Assembly (NCBI RefSeq): GCF_018141405.1
Contig: NZ_CP058648.1
Span: forward strand, 2,630,502-2,694,501
DNA from: Serpentinicella alkaliphila
GTDB taxonomy: Bacteria; Bacillota; Clostridia; Peptostreptococcales; Natronincolaceae
Direction: 5' to 3'
DNA length: 64,000 nucleotides
The notes beneath the pieces were generated by a model, which was not told the origin of the DNA, did not search any database, and was given only the letters and a program-made list of their open reading frames with translations. Shown here piece by piece: positions 45,137 through 54,198 of this stretch. A program made the position numbers and the translations under genes. Position 1 is the stretch's first letter, and every line of letters begins with the position of its first letter.

Positions 45137-45991
45137 CTAGTAAATTTGTCGCTTTAATAATATTTCTAGCTCTCCAAAGGGTATATCCTTATCTGTCCAG
45201 ATTTTGAAGGCTACAATAGCCTGAAATAAAAGCATGTCTAAACCATAGTGAACCTGACAGCCAATTTCCTTTGCTTTTTTTAGAAGCTTAGTTTCATAGG
45301 GTTTATATATTAAATCACAGACTAACATATCTTTTTTAATTAAAAGGTCTTCCTCAAAAGGTATTGCATCCTCATTTGGACTCATACCTACAGGGGTGCA
45401 ATTTATTAATACATCTATATCTTTAGATTTTAATTGAGAGGGTTCAATACATTCACTTATTGTTCCGCTAAAACTATATTTGTTTAGTCCATTAGAGATT
45501 TCAATTGCTTTGTTTATATTTCTATTACAAACAATTACATTGCATCTATATTCTTTTATTAAGGATACAATAATACTTCTAGCAGCACCACCAGCTCCTA
45601 AAATACAAATATTTTTTCCATTTAAATCAAAGCCTTTATTCTTTAGGCCATTAATAAATCCAATACCATCCGTATTATATCCAACTAATTTGCCATTTAC
45701 ATTCTTTATAGTGTTTACTGCCCCTATTAGTTTTGCTTCTTCTGTTAATTCATCTAAAAATGGTATTACACTAGTTTTATGTGGATATGTGACATTACAA
45801 CCTATGTAGTTAAGTCCTTTTATCCCATAAACCGCTTCTTTAACTGAATTATCTTCTACATGATGGGCTAAGTAGACAGAATTTACATTATGTAATCCAA
45901 AGCCATAATTATGAATAAAAGGCGATAGACTGTAAATAACTGGATTGCCAATTAAACATACGGCTTTTGTTCCCCCATTTATATTTATCAC
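45137..45991 (-). CDS. aroE: Shikimate dehydrogenase
   Basis: NADPH-dependent enzyme of 284 residues that reduces 3-dehydroshikimate. The substrate-binding parts are GNPVIYSLSPFIHN near the N-terminus, NVTYPHKTSVIPFLDE with the catalytic Lys, and GYNTDGIGF with the catalytic Asp. The nucleotide loop is LGAGGAARSI. It starts with GTG and overlaps yqeG by GTGA. Confidence 0.96.
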   Translation of the reverse strand: MININGGTKAVCLIGNPVIYSLSPFIHNYGFGLHNVNSVYLAHHVEDNSVKEAVYGIKGLNYIGCNVTYPHKTSVIPFLDELTEEAKLIGAVNTIKNVNGKLVGYNTDGIGFINGLKNKGFDLNGKNICILGAGGAARSIIVSLIKEYRCNVIVCNRNINKAIEISNGLNKYSFSGTISECIEPSQLKSKDIDVLINCTPVGMSPNEDAIPFEEDLLIKKDMLVCDLIYKPYETKLLKKAKEIGCQVHYGLDMLLFQAIVAFKIWTDKDIPFGELEILLKRQIY

Positions 45992-46500
45992 TTTTTACCC
46001 TCCTTACGATGATTCTTTAAAACTATTCTTAATACATGTCTCTCGACTCTTCTCACTAAAGTTGTCCACCAAAACTCTTTACTTTCTATAGGTACAACTA
46101 ATACTGTATATATTCCCATACGATTTCCACCTAAAATATCAGTAAAAATTTGGTCGCCAATTATAGCAGTACAATTAATATCTGTACCCATTTTAGTCAT
46201 TGCTTTTCTAAAAGCACCTCTTCTAGGCTTGTTTGCCCTATGGATTGCTGGAAGTTTTAGCTCTTCGTTAAAGGTAACAACCCTATCCTCTGTATTATTT
46301 GATACTAGACAAACCTTAAAGCCTTCTTTCAAAAGATTAAGCAGCCATTTTTTTGTGTCCTCACTAGCATATTTAATATCCCATGCTACAAGAGTATTAT
46401 CAATATCGATAATTAAGCCCTTAATATTGTTATCTTTTAATTTTTTCAAATCTATTTCAAAAATAGATTCTGCATACATTGCAGGAGTTAGTAACCTCAT
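45988..46500 (-). CDS. YqeG family HAD phosphatase
   Basis: 170-residue HAD-superfamily phosphatase (YqeG, HAD-IIIA). Motif I is IIDIDNTLVAWD, motif II VCLVSNN, and the motif III/IV region is AIIGDQIFTDILGGNRMG. Related proteins include PGP phosphatase-like enzymes; substrate here is not known. The neighbourhood with aroE is common in Firmicutes. GTGA overlap with aroE implies coupling. Confidence 0.92.
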   Translation of the reverse strand: MRLLTPAMYAESIFEIDLKKLKDNNIKGLIIDIDNTLVAWDIKYASEDTKKWLLNLLKEGFKVCLVSNNTEDRVVTFNEELKLPAIHRANKPRRGAFRKAMTKMGTDINCTAIIGDQIFTDILGGNRMGIYTVLVVPIESKEFWWTTLVRRVERHVLRIVLKNHRKEGKK

Positions 46501-46511
46501 TAATTATCACC

Positions 46512-46946
46512 TCAGTTAGTATTTCTAAATGACTTATATCTCATTTTTCCTTCTTGCTTAATTTCATTTACTAATTGAATACTATCTTTTGCCGCATTTA
46601 ATTCACGAATCATTGCAACTTCGCAGGATGGGCAATATTTATGATGAACTGATAAAAGCAAGCAACCACATCTTAAACACTCCATATTTAAATGCTCATT
46701 TGGTATTTCTACAAGTCTGCCATCTTTTACGAAGTTATTTGTAACATGTACTGGAATTCCTTCTCTTTGATAAATCTCATGGGCTGTTGCACCGGGAAAC
46801 TCTTTTAAATATCCTTTTATTTTATCAAATATCTCTTCTATTTTTCCATAACATCTTTCACAATATTCATGAAGGGAGTTTTCGTGGATTATACTTTTAC
46901 ATTTTCTACATGTCCTTATATAATGCTTACTTAGTCTATTATTCAT
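46512..46946 (-). CDS. Zinc-ribbon protein similar to flagellar-region YvyF/TIGR03826
   Basis: 144-residue protein with two Cys pairs at the N-terminus (CRKC...CERC) and two near the C-terminus (CLRCGC...CPSC). Between them a wHTH-like part reads GATAHEIYQREGIPVHVTNN. This layout is that of the TIGR03826/YvyF family often seen in flagellar operons. Here no flagellar genes are near. The ATG eight bases after AGGAAG is used. Role unknown, perhaps regulatory. Confidence 0.7.
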   Translation of the reverse strand: MNNRLSKHYIRTCRKCKSIIHENSLHEYCERCYGKIEEIFDKIKGYLKEFPGATAHEIYQREGIPVHVTNNFVKDGRLVEIPNEHLNMECLRCGCLLLSVHHKYCPSCEVAMIRELNAAKDSIQLVNEIKQEGKMRYKSFRNTN

Positions 46947-47133
46947 AAGCTTCACTTCCTTTATGAGATTTGGTTTTATTATATCATACTAATTGGTAAT
47001 TTATATCTTCTAAGTTATTAATATGCCAATATAGTAAATGTTAACTATTGATTAATTTCCGAGGAAATGTTGTAATATCAACATTTATCTACATATTTAC
47101 TTTCTGTTTTTATCTTTTGTTTATTATTTCGAC

Positions 47134-47165
47134 AAAAAATAAAGCCATGGGACAAAATCCACGGC
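47134..47165 (-). terminator. Terminator after sigK
   Basis: GCCGTGG pairs with CCATGGC (one G-T), followed by TTTATTTTTT on the minus strand. Confidence 0.85.
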
Positions 47166-47181
47166 ATCTTTAACCTATTTT

Positions 47182-47880
47182 TTATTTTTCAAAGGATTTC
47201 AAAAGCTTCTTGGTAGCCCTTTTCTCAATTCTTGATACATATGAACGGGAAATACCTAACATTTTTGCTATTTCTCGTTGTGTTTTGGCCCCCCCTTGAC
47301 ACATGCCATAACGCATTTCTATTACCATTCTCTCTCTCTTTTTTAATACCTTTTGCATATGTTGGTAAAGTTTCTTAACCTGAATTTTTAACTCTACTTC
47401 ATTCAATACCTCATCTGTCTCTGTCCCAAGTACATCTATTAATGATATCTCATTACCTTCCCTATCTACACCAATTGGCTCTTGAAGTGAAACTTCAGTT
47501 TTGATTTTTTTACTAGCCCTTATAGTCATTAAAATTTCATTTTCTATGCATCTGGCAGCATAGGTAGCTAATCTAGTCCCTTTATTCCTATCAAATGTGG
47601 TTATTCCTTTAATTAAACCAATTGTACCAATAGATATTAAATCATCGATGTCAGATCCTATATTGCCATACTTTTTAACAATATGTGCTACCAATCTTAA
47701 ATTTCTCTCCACAAGAATATTTCTAGCTTCCTCATCACCCTTTTCATATAATTCTAGATATTTATCTTCCTCTTCAGCTGTTAAGGGCTGAGGAAAGGAT
47801 GTATTACTAGAAATATAAGATACTGCAACTATTATAGGATTAGCAATAATTGGTAACAAATTTCCCAACAGAGCAAGCAT
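47182..47880 (-). CDS. sigK: RNA polymerase sporulation sigma factor SigK
   Basis: 232-residue late mother-cell sigma factor. A hydrophobic N-terminal pro-sequence of about 20 residues precedes SNTSFPQPLTAEEEDKYLE, typical of SigK. Region 2 contains RNLRLVAHIVKKY, DLISIGTIGLIKGITTFD and LATYAARCIENEILM; region 4 ends with TQREIAKMLGISRSYVSRIE. The gene is uninterrupted: no skin element. The pro-sequence and the presence of SpoIVB suggest processing control. SigE is the closest alternative, but the N-terminus favours SigK. Confidence 0.92.
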   Translation of the reverse strand: MLALLGNLLPIIANPIIVAVSYISSNTSFPQPLTAEEEDKYLELYEKGDEEARNILVERNLRLVAHIVKKYGNIGSDIDDLISIGTIGLIKGITTFDRNKGTRLATYAARCIENEILMTIRASKKIKTEVSLQEPIGVDREGNEISLIDVLGTETDEVLNEVELKIQVKKLYQHMQKVLKKRERMVIEMRYGMCQGGAKTQREIAKMLGISRSYVSRIEKRATKKLLKSFEK

Positions 47881-47905
47881 TCAACCATCTCCCCCTAGAA
47901 AACTA

Positions 47906-47949
47906 AACAAAAACTACATATTATTTTGATCACTTTAAATAATATGTAG
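47906..47949 (-). terminator. Terminator after the PBP gene
   Basis: CTACATATTATTT pairs perfectly with AAATAATATGTAG (13 bp), followed by TTTTTGTTT on the minus strand. Confidence 0.85.
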
Positions 47950-48008
47950 TAAGTGAGAGATATGTGCATGTACTTGAAGAATTAAAATTTCAACACTTTG
48001 GACTTTTT

Positions 48009-49694
48009 TTATATAATTTTCTTTTCTATTATTTTATTTATTAACTCTTTGAATATCGGTACTGCAACTCTGCTTCCTGATTTCCCATCTTGAATAAATA
48101 TAGTGATCGCATATTTAGGCTCATCTTTAGGGTAAAAACCAGTAAACCATGCATGTAAAACTTTTTCATTTCTATATGATGATTCGGCTGTTCCTGTTTT
48201 TCCAGCTGTTAAATCCTTTAAATCCCCTACTGTATTTCCAGTCCCATCTGTCATAACAACAGACATTAGCTTATGTAACTTAATCGCTACTTCCTCTGAT
48301 AGAATTCGGGATTCCTCTTTATTTTCTAATTTTTCTATTATGTTTTTATTATCATCAACTATTTCCTTTACTAAGCTCAATGGTTTTTTAATACCATCAT
48401 TTGCTATTATTTGGGTCATCTGATTAACCTGAATTGGTGTTATATCAATTGCACCCTGCCCAATGGAAATATTGCCTATGGATGGCCCTAATAATTGATC
48501 TCCTAAAGGTAATGTTCCAGCCTCTTCTTCTACAAGACCTATATTTGCCTTCTCTCCTAATCCAAGACGTTTTGCCATTTCTATTATATTCTCCGCACCT
48601 AGTCTTTTACCAATTTGAATAAATACAGAGTTACAGGATTTTGCAAATGCCGTTTCTATATTAATATCTCCATTGCCACCATTTAAATATGAAGTACACT
48701 TTATTTCATGATTTCCAATTAACTCAAATCCGCTACAGTGGAATAGCTCCTCTGGATCTACCAAACCCTTTTCTAATGCTTCTGCAGCTAAAACAATTTT
48801 AAAAATTGAACCTGGTGGAAAAGTCATTTGAATAGCTTTGTTATATAGTTCGTCCCCAGTGCTTTGCAAATGACTTCTTATATAGTTAGGATTGTAAGTT
48901 GGTCTGCTGGCTAGGGTCAATATTTCTCCTGTTTTGACATCTGATATAATAACTGAGCCTAGATGTCCTGCCTGATCTAAAATATCTTCTGTTATTTTCT
49001 GTAGTTCATAGTCAATTGTTAAACGGATACTACCTTTTTCCATTGGGTTATTTACTATTGTTAAGCCTTCACCTGGTAATATTCTTTTTCTTCCATCTAA
49101 AACTGCAATTACAGATCTATTTGGGGTTCCAGATAATAGATAATCATAGGCTCTCTCAAGGCCAGACAATCCTTTTTTATCAGTGTTGTGAATATAGCCT
49201 ATTACATGAGAAAGAATTTGTTTATCCTCATATCTCATTATTTTGTCTATAACAAACACACCTCTAGTATCAATTAATCTTCTATCCTGCCAATTTACAT
49301 TGTCATCCACTGGAAACTCTACTGGTGTACTTGCAACAGCAATTCTCCCCCTTATATATTCCTTTGATAAATTGGTAATCTCACTTAACAGTTCAATATT
49401 TTTATCAGAGGATAGAAAAAGATGAGGGAAAACTATTAAAAACTTTTTTTCAGTACGGTTTACTAATGGAACATTATTTCTATCAACTATTTCCCCTCTA
49501 CCAATATCTATTGGTATCGTAAATAAGTTTTGTTTATTTACTTCATTAGTATAGAAATCATGTTGTATTACTTGTAAATAGAATAATCTCATTATTAAGG
49601 CGATGAAAATTGCAGTTGAAAAATAGCCTATAAACATAAGCTTTGGTACATGTTTATTATTTTTTCGTTCCTCTTCTTTTCTAATTTTGCGCAT
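48009..49694 (-). CDS. Class B penicillin-binding protein (transpeptidase)
   Basis: 561-residue D,D-transpeptidase for peptidoglycan cross-linking. A membrane anchor (about 20-42) is followed by the dimerisation domain (GRGEIVDRNNVPLVNR) and a transpeptidase domain with SxxK in PPGSIFKIV, SxN in KSCNSVF and KTG in TAGKTGTAES. No PASTA domains. It is of the FtsI/SpoVD/PbpA-like group; being next to sigK suggests but does not prove a sporulation role. The ribosome-binding site lies inside a hairpin. Confidence 0.88.
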   Translation of the reverse strand: MRKIRKEEERKNNKHVPKLMFIGYFSTAIFIALIMRLFYLQVIQHDFYTNEVNKQNLFTIPIDIGRGEIVDRNNVPLVNRTEKKFLIVFPHLFLSSDKNIELLSEITNLSKEYIRGRIAVASTPVEFPVDDNVNWQDRRLIDTRGVFVIDKIMRYEDKQILSHVIGYIHNTDKKGLSGLERAYDYLLSGTPNRSVIAVLDGRKRILPGEGLTIVNNPMEKGSIRLTIDYELQKITEDILDQAGHLGSVIISDVKTGEILTLASRPTYNPNYIRSHLQSTGDELYNKAIQMTFPPGSIFKIVLAAEALEKGLVDPEELFHCSGFELIGNHEIKCTSYLNGGNGDINIETAFAKSCNSVFIQIGKRLGAENIIEMAKRLGLGEKANIGLVEEEAGTLPLGDQLLGPSIGNISIGQGAIDITPIQVNQMTQIIANDGIKKPLSLVKEIVDDNKNIIEKLENKEESRILSEEVAIKLHKLMSVVMTDGTGNTVGDLKDLTAGKTGTAESSYRNEKVLHAWFTGFYPKDEPKYAITIFIQDGKSGSRVAVPIFKELINKIIEKKII

Positions 49695-49744
49695 AAAAAA
49701 ACCCCCATGTATTTTCTTTTAGTATTACCAAATACTAGGGGTTT
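49695..49744 (-). terminator. Terminator hairpin enclosing the PBP ribosome-binding site
   Basis: AAACCCC pairs with GGGGTTT; an inner TAGTATT/AATACTA stem lies in the loop. The 3' arm GGGGG is the ribosome-binding site of the next gene and the T-run ends one base before its ATG. It follows the S41 gene. Confidence 0.75.
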
Positions 49745-49757
49745 AAACAAACATGTT

Positions 49758-51065
49758 TTAATTGTTAATTAACCTATAAAGCTCGTCAATAGCCTCCTCT
49801 TGCCCAATTGGATAATCCGGGATAATTGCTACTTCTTCATCCTTTTCTACGTCAGGCCTAGAAAAATATTTATAGGTTAAGGTTACAGGTAATTTACTGT
49901 TTGGTAATTGAAAAAGTAGGATATCTCCATAGGTAGAAGGTTTATTTCCCGAGGGCTCTCCAATCACTTTACCTAAATTATTATCTCTAATGTATGCTGT
50001 AAACATTGTTGCGGAGCTAAATGTAGTATTTGAAGTTAACAAATACACATCTCCTGAAAATATAAGGTCTTTATATTGCTTGTTTTTTGTTTCCTTTGGT
50101 TTTCTTTCTATAACCCAAGATCTAAGCCTAACTTTACTACCATAATTTTTATAGCTTTCTACAGGCAAATATTTAATAAATTCATTAGCAACCATTGAAT
50201 TACCACCACCATTTTCTCTTAAATCAATGGCTATAATATTAATATTATGTTTTTTTACTTCACTAAAAAAACCTCTAAGTTTAATTTTATATTCATCACT
50301 ATATATGCAGCTATTTAATGTGAGTATACCTACGCCTTTTTCTTTATCTAGTTTATATGAAATAAAGTCATTATCTAAGTAATTACTCTCTTTTATTTCA
50401 TTAAATAGGTATTTTTCTACTTCCTCTCTACCATTATTACTAAATACTATTTCAACCTCTTCATTTACATTAATACCTAACCAATTAAGTTGATTTTTTC
50501 TCCTTAAATAATTAACAAAATTATATTTTGCAAAATATTCATTTTCAAAGGAAAATTGGGATAGAAATCTTTGATATAACTCTTCAAGCTTGATGCCCTC
50601 AATAGCTATTAGCTCTTGGCCATCTCTATGTCCCCCAATAACTTTTAAACTGCTATCATCAAAGGTAAAATTCAGATCAATCTCCATATTTTTATGCCCA
50701 TAATAATAGATGTTTGCGTGGGCATCATTTAATTTGTTTGCTATTCTTGAAGCAGCAATCCACACATCTACTACCCTAGGACTGTCATTCAAGTTATTAA
50801 TTTCATATTCCAATTGCTTTTGTATTTCACCCGTTACCCCTTTAGCAGTGGAAACATGATGCTTAGTTATTTTATCCACTAGATAATTTAAATCATCTAC
50901 AGCCAGGCTTTTATCAATTTCTTGTTCGTATAATAAACTTGTTTCTACCTTATCCCAACCTATAGTTTCCCTATAGGGATTAACATAATAGCTTAAACCA
51001 ACAATAATTAATATTAAAAGAATTACAATTTTAAGAATCTTAGACTTTAATATTTTTTTTAACAT
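49758..51065 (-). CDS. S41-family (tail-specific-like) peptidase, membrane anchored
   Basis: 435-residue protein with an N-terminal anchor (about residues 7-25) and an extracytoplasmic S41 domain in the C-terminal half. The domain shows IAIDLRENGGGNSMVANEF, VYLLTSNTTFSSATMF with the likely catalytic Ser, and a GEPSGNKPSTYGD loop. No PDZ domain is evident, unlike CtpA proteases. Substrate unknown. ATG after AAAGGAGT chosen over an upstream frame start. Two single-gene units, this and the GGDEF-EAL gene, are separated by over 100 nt. Confidence 0.85.
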   Translation of the reverse strand: MLKKILKSKILKIVILLILIIVGLSYYVNPYRETIGWDKVETSLLYEQEIDKSLAVDDLNYLVDKITKHHVSTAKGVTGEIQKQLEYEINNLNDSPRVVDVWIAASRIANKLNDAHANIYYYGHKNMEIDLNFTFDDSSLKVIGGHRDGQELIAIEGIKLEELYQRFLSQFSFENEYFAKYNFVNYLRRKNQLNWLGINVNEEVEIVFSNNGREEVEKYLFNEIKESNYLDNDFISYKLDKEKGVGILTLNSCIYSDEYKIKLRGFFSEVKKHNINIIAIDLRENGGGNSMVANEFIKYLPVESYKNYGSKVRLRSWVIERKPKETKNKQYKDLIFSGDVYLLTSNTTFSSATMFTAYIRDNNLGKVIGEPSGNKPSTYGDILLFQLPNSKLPVTLTYKYFSRPDVEKDEEVAIIPDYPIGQEEAIDELYRLINN

Positions 51066-51172
51066 TATTACTCCTTTCAAAAACTAATGATTATATAATG
51101 TTTATTATTCATTTATAAGCATATTGCAATTATTTTTAAATGTTTATAAAAGGCTAGTTTATATGTATCTGC

Positions 51173-53377
51173 CTAGTTTTTAGTTAAAAACTTTGTAGCA
51201 TCCTCTTTTTTTAGAGGTCTGCTAAATAGATAGCCTTGCAGAAAATCACTTTCACCTTTTTTAAGTATTGAGTACTCATCTTCATCCTCTACTCCCTCTA
51301 TGACTACCTTTAGATTCAATGTATGAGCTAAAAACACAATCCCTTCAAGAAACTGATTATTTTTAAAGTTGATAAACTTGTCTTTGAAATTTTTATCAAT
51401 CTTAATTTTGTCAACAGGCATATAAGTTAAGTAGTTTAATGAGGAATAATTAGTACCAAAGTCATCTAATGAAATAGTTATTCCCAGGTCCTTTATTCTC
51501 TGAAGAGTTACAATATTTGAGTCTCCATTCTCTATTAATACATTCTCGGTTATTTCGATTTCAATCAACGAAGGATCAATATTGTTAATTTTCAACTGAC
51601 TCTCTAGAAATTCAACTAGGTTTCCATCATAAATTTGTTTAGGGGACAAATTTACAGCAATTGGTTTAAGATTATATCCATTTATCTTCCAATTCTTTAA
51701 TTGTTCAATAACTTCTTTAATTACCCATCTACCTATTTGAATTATAAGTCCTGTTCTTTCAGCAATTGATATAAATTGATTTGGCATTAGCTTAGGTTCA
51801 GACATTCTAATAAGCGCTTCAAAGGATGAGGTTTCACCTGTACTTTTATCTATAATAGGTTGATACTCGATGAAAAACCACTCATTATCTAAGGCAGATC
51901 TAATTAACTGCTCTATTCTAATTTTTTCATTAAACTCAAATAGCATAGACTCATCAAAGATAGAAAATTTGTTTTTACCAGAATTCTTTGCACTATACAT
52001 AGCTATATCCACTTTTATTAGTAAATCCTCAACAGTGGCTCCATGTTCTGGAAAGAATACTACACCAATACTTAAACTTATTTGATTATTAATAGCATCA
52101 ATGTTATTAAAACATTCAACTACTAGCTCAATACAAGGTGTTATTTCTCTTTTAGTTACAATATTATCGAAAATAATTATAAATTCATCCCCGCCTATAC
52201 GATAGGCCCTAGCAAAATTCGGTAAATCCGATTGTAATTGACTAGAGAAATATTGTAATACATTATCACCATATATATGACCCATAGAGTCATTAATATT
52301 TTTGAAATCATCTATGTCCACAAGTAGAATGGTTCCTTCACTTTCGCTTTCTAGCTTATCTTCGAGTAACTCAATAAATTTTCTTCTATTATAAAGTCCC
52401 GTTAAGGAATCATGATCAGCGAGAAATTGGATATGTTTCTCTTTTAGTTTTACCTCGTTTAGTTTGTTTTTAAGCTGTTTCTGACTTGCTGTTAGTTGGT
52501 CTATCGTATGTTCTAAATGTATATTCATTAAATATAGTGTTTCTTTATTTTCATATAGCTTCCTAAGGGCTAAATAGGTAAGTAGAGAGGCAATAAACCC
52601 AACGATTAAAAGCATATATTCTAGAATAGTTTTTACTCCCCAACCCCTTTTAGGTGCAATAGACATATATATTTCTGATTCATATAAATTAACAGTTTCA
52701 TATATTCTATAGTTCAAATTTCTATCTACATTACTCCAAATTGTCTTTTTACCACCATTTACTACATCATATATAAATAACTCTAAATAGTTATTATTAC
52801 TTAATTTTTCAATTCCACTATAGGTTAACACCTTGTCGTAGTCAAAAACAATCGAAACCTGACCTAAATAACCAGAGCTAACAATTACAGGTACTCTTAT
52901 TATCATACCTGTACCACCTTGCACTAGGTCAACCGGTGCAGATAATACTGACTTACCACGATTTTTTGCATATAAGATTGAAGGTAGCTGCTCTGGCACC
53001 TCCGATAAATCCCATCCAATAGCATGCTTATATTCTTCATATGGATATATGTGAGTTATAGTTGTATCACTTATATAGGATACATTTTTAACTACGTCAT
53101 TAACTGAATAATATATTCCCTCAGCAAAGCTCTCATATTGTTCTTGAGTAAAGTTTTTGTTTATTTCAGCAAAAGCTATAATACCATTTACAGTTGTTAT
53201 TCTGGATGTAATGATACTTTCTAAATTGCTTTTAACTACTATAAGTTCATCTTTTAGCTTATTTCTTTCAAATATATCCGCCCTATTATTTTCTAACATA
53301 CTAGCGAGATAAAAAAGTAACAGAACTATTAAGGCACTCACTATGGGGACAACATTTTTCTTATTCCCTTTAAACAT
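51173..53377 (-). CDS. CHASE-GGDEF-EAL cyclic di-GMP enzyme
   Basis: 734-residue sensor enzyme. Two membrane helices (about 10-28 and 250-270) enclose an extracellular CHASE domain (ITHIYPYEEYKHAIGWDLSE, QGGTGMIIRVPV). A short coiled coil leads to a GGDEF domain with intact RIGGDEF but no RxxD inhibitory site (its positions are P and A). The EAL domain has FEALIRM, SLDDFGTNYSSLNYL and VVIEGVEDEDE, so the phosphodiesterase residues are present. Net activity cannot be told. The riboswitch-controlled pilus operon lies 6 kb away, a plausible target of this signal. Confidence 0.94.
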   Translation of the reverse strand: MFKGNKKNVVPIVSALIVLLLFYLASMLENNRADIFERNKLKDELIVVKSNLESIITSRITTVNGIIAFAEINKNFTQEQYESFAEGIYYSVNDVVKNVSYISDTTITHIYPYEEYKHAIGWDLSEVPEQLPSILYAKNRGKSVLSAPVDLVQGGTGMIIRVPVIVSSGYLGQVSIVFDYDKVLTYSGIEKLSNNNYLELFIYDVVNGGKKTIWSNVDRNLNYRIYETVNLYESEIYMSIAPKRGWGVKTILEYMLLIVGFIASLLTYLALRKLYENKETLYLMNIHLEHTIDQLTASQKQLKNKLNEVKLKEKHIQFLADHDSLTGLYNRRKFIELLEDKLESESEGTILLVDIDDFKNINDSMGHIYGDNVLQYFSSQLQSDLPNFARAYRIGGDEFIIIFDNIVTKREITPCIELVVECFNNIDAINNQISLSIGVVFFPEHGATVEDLLIKVDIAMYSAKNSGKNKFSIFDESMLFEFNEKIRIEQLIRSALDNEWFFIEYQPIIDKSTGETSSFEALIRMSEPKLMPNQFISIAERTGLIIQIGRWVIKEVIEQLKNWKINGYNLKPIAVNLSPKQIYDGNLVEFLESQLKINNIDPSLIEIEITENVLIENGDSNIVTLQRIKDLGITISLDDFGTNYSSLNYLTYMPVDKIKIDKNFKDKFINFKNNQFLEGIVFLAHTLNLKVVIEGVEDEDEYSILKKGESDFLQGYLFSRPLKKEDATKFLTKN

Positions 53378-53502
53378 TAAACCACCCTTTTTTATGCTAA
53401 TTATCCAAATCCATCCTATTTGCCTGTTTATTATATACTAATAGGACAATTTATTCCATCTATTTGTCGTAAATTGTATATATTTTATTATGTTTTTTCA
53501 AA

Positions 53503-53553
53503 ATAAAAAAGCTCGCTCAAATATAGATTAAATATGTTGAGCCAGCTTTTTTA
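53503..53553 (-). terminator. Terminator after udk
   Basis: AAAAAAGCTGGCTCAA pairs with TTGAGCGAGCTTTTTT (one mismatch), with T-runs on both strands, so it can also act on the plus strand. Confidence 0.85.
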
Positions 53554-53566
53554 TTATTAATTTTAT

Positions 53567-54196
53567 TTAGCTTTTCCTATTGTTAATTATATCTTGAATC
53601 TTGGTTACCATTATATCAATTGCTACTTTATTGTCTCCACCCTCAGGAATTATAATGTCAGCATATTTTTTATTTGGCTCAACAAACTGTAGATGGGCAG
53701 GGCGGACAGTTGTGAGATATTGATTAATTATAGAGTTTAAGTCTCTTCCCCTGTGATTTATATCTCTTACTATTCTTCTAATTATCCTTACATCTGCATC
53801 TGTATCAACAAATATTTTTATATCTAGCATAGAACGTAGAGTCGGCTCATCTAAAAGCATTATACCCTCTAGAATTATAATATCTTTCGGTTCAACTAAT
53901 TCTGTTTCCGTTTTCCGCGTGTGACTCTCAAAATCATAGATTGGTTTATTAATTGGTTTTCCTTCTAATAAATTATTCAGATGTTCAATTAATAACAGTG
54001 TATCAAAAGCTAAAGGATGATCATAATTTGTTTTAATCCTATCTTCAAAAGTCATATGAGACTGATCTTTATAGTAAGAGTCTTGTTCAATTACAGTTAT
54101 ATTCTTCTTTGGTAAGCATCTATGAATAGCCCTGGCAACTGTACTCTTTCCCGACCCTGTCCCCCCTGTAATACCTATAAGAATCGGCTTAGACAT
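53567..54196 (-). CDS. udk: Uridine kinase
   Basis: 209-residue kinase that phosphorylates uridine and cytidine with GTP or ATP in pyrimidine salvage. Walker A is GGTGSGKST at the N-terminus, followed by [28 protein letters not shown] and [13 protein letters not shown]. It is two bases downstream of the U32 gene in the yrrM-yrrO-udk order of Firmicutes. Confidence 0.96.
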   Translation of the reverse strand: MSKPILIGITGGTGSGKSTVARAIHRCLPKKNITVIEQDSYYKDQSHMTFEDRIKTNYDHPLAFDTLLLIEHLNNLLEGKPINKPIYDFESHTRKTETELVEPKDIIILEGIMLLDEPTLRSMLDIKIFVDTDADVRIIRRIVRDINHRGRDLNSIINQYLTTVRPAHLQFVEPNKKYADIIIPEGGDNKVAIDIMVTKIQDIINNRKS

Positions 54197-54198
54197 TA

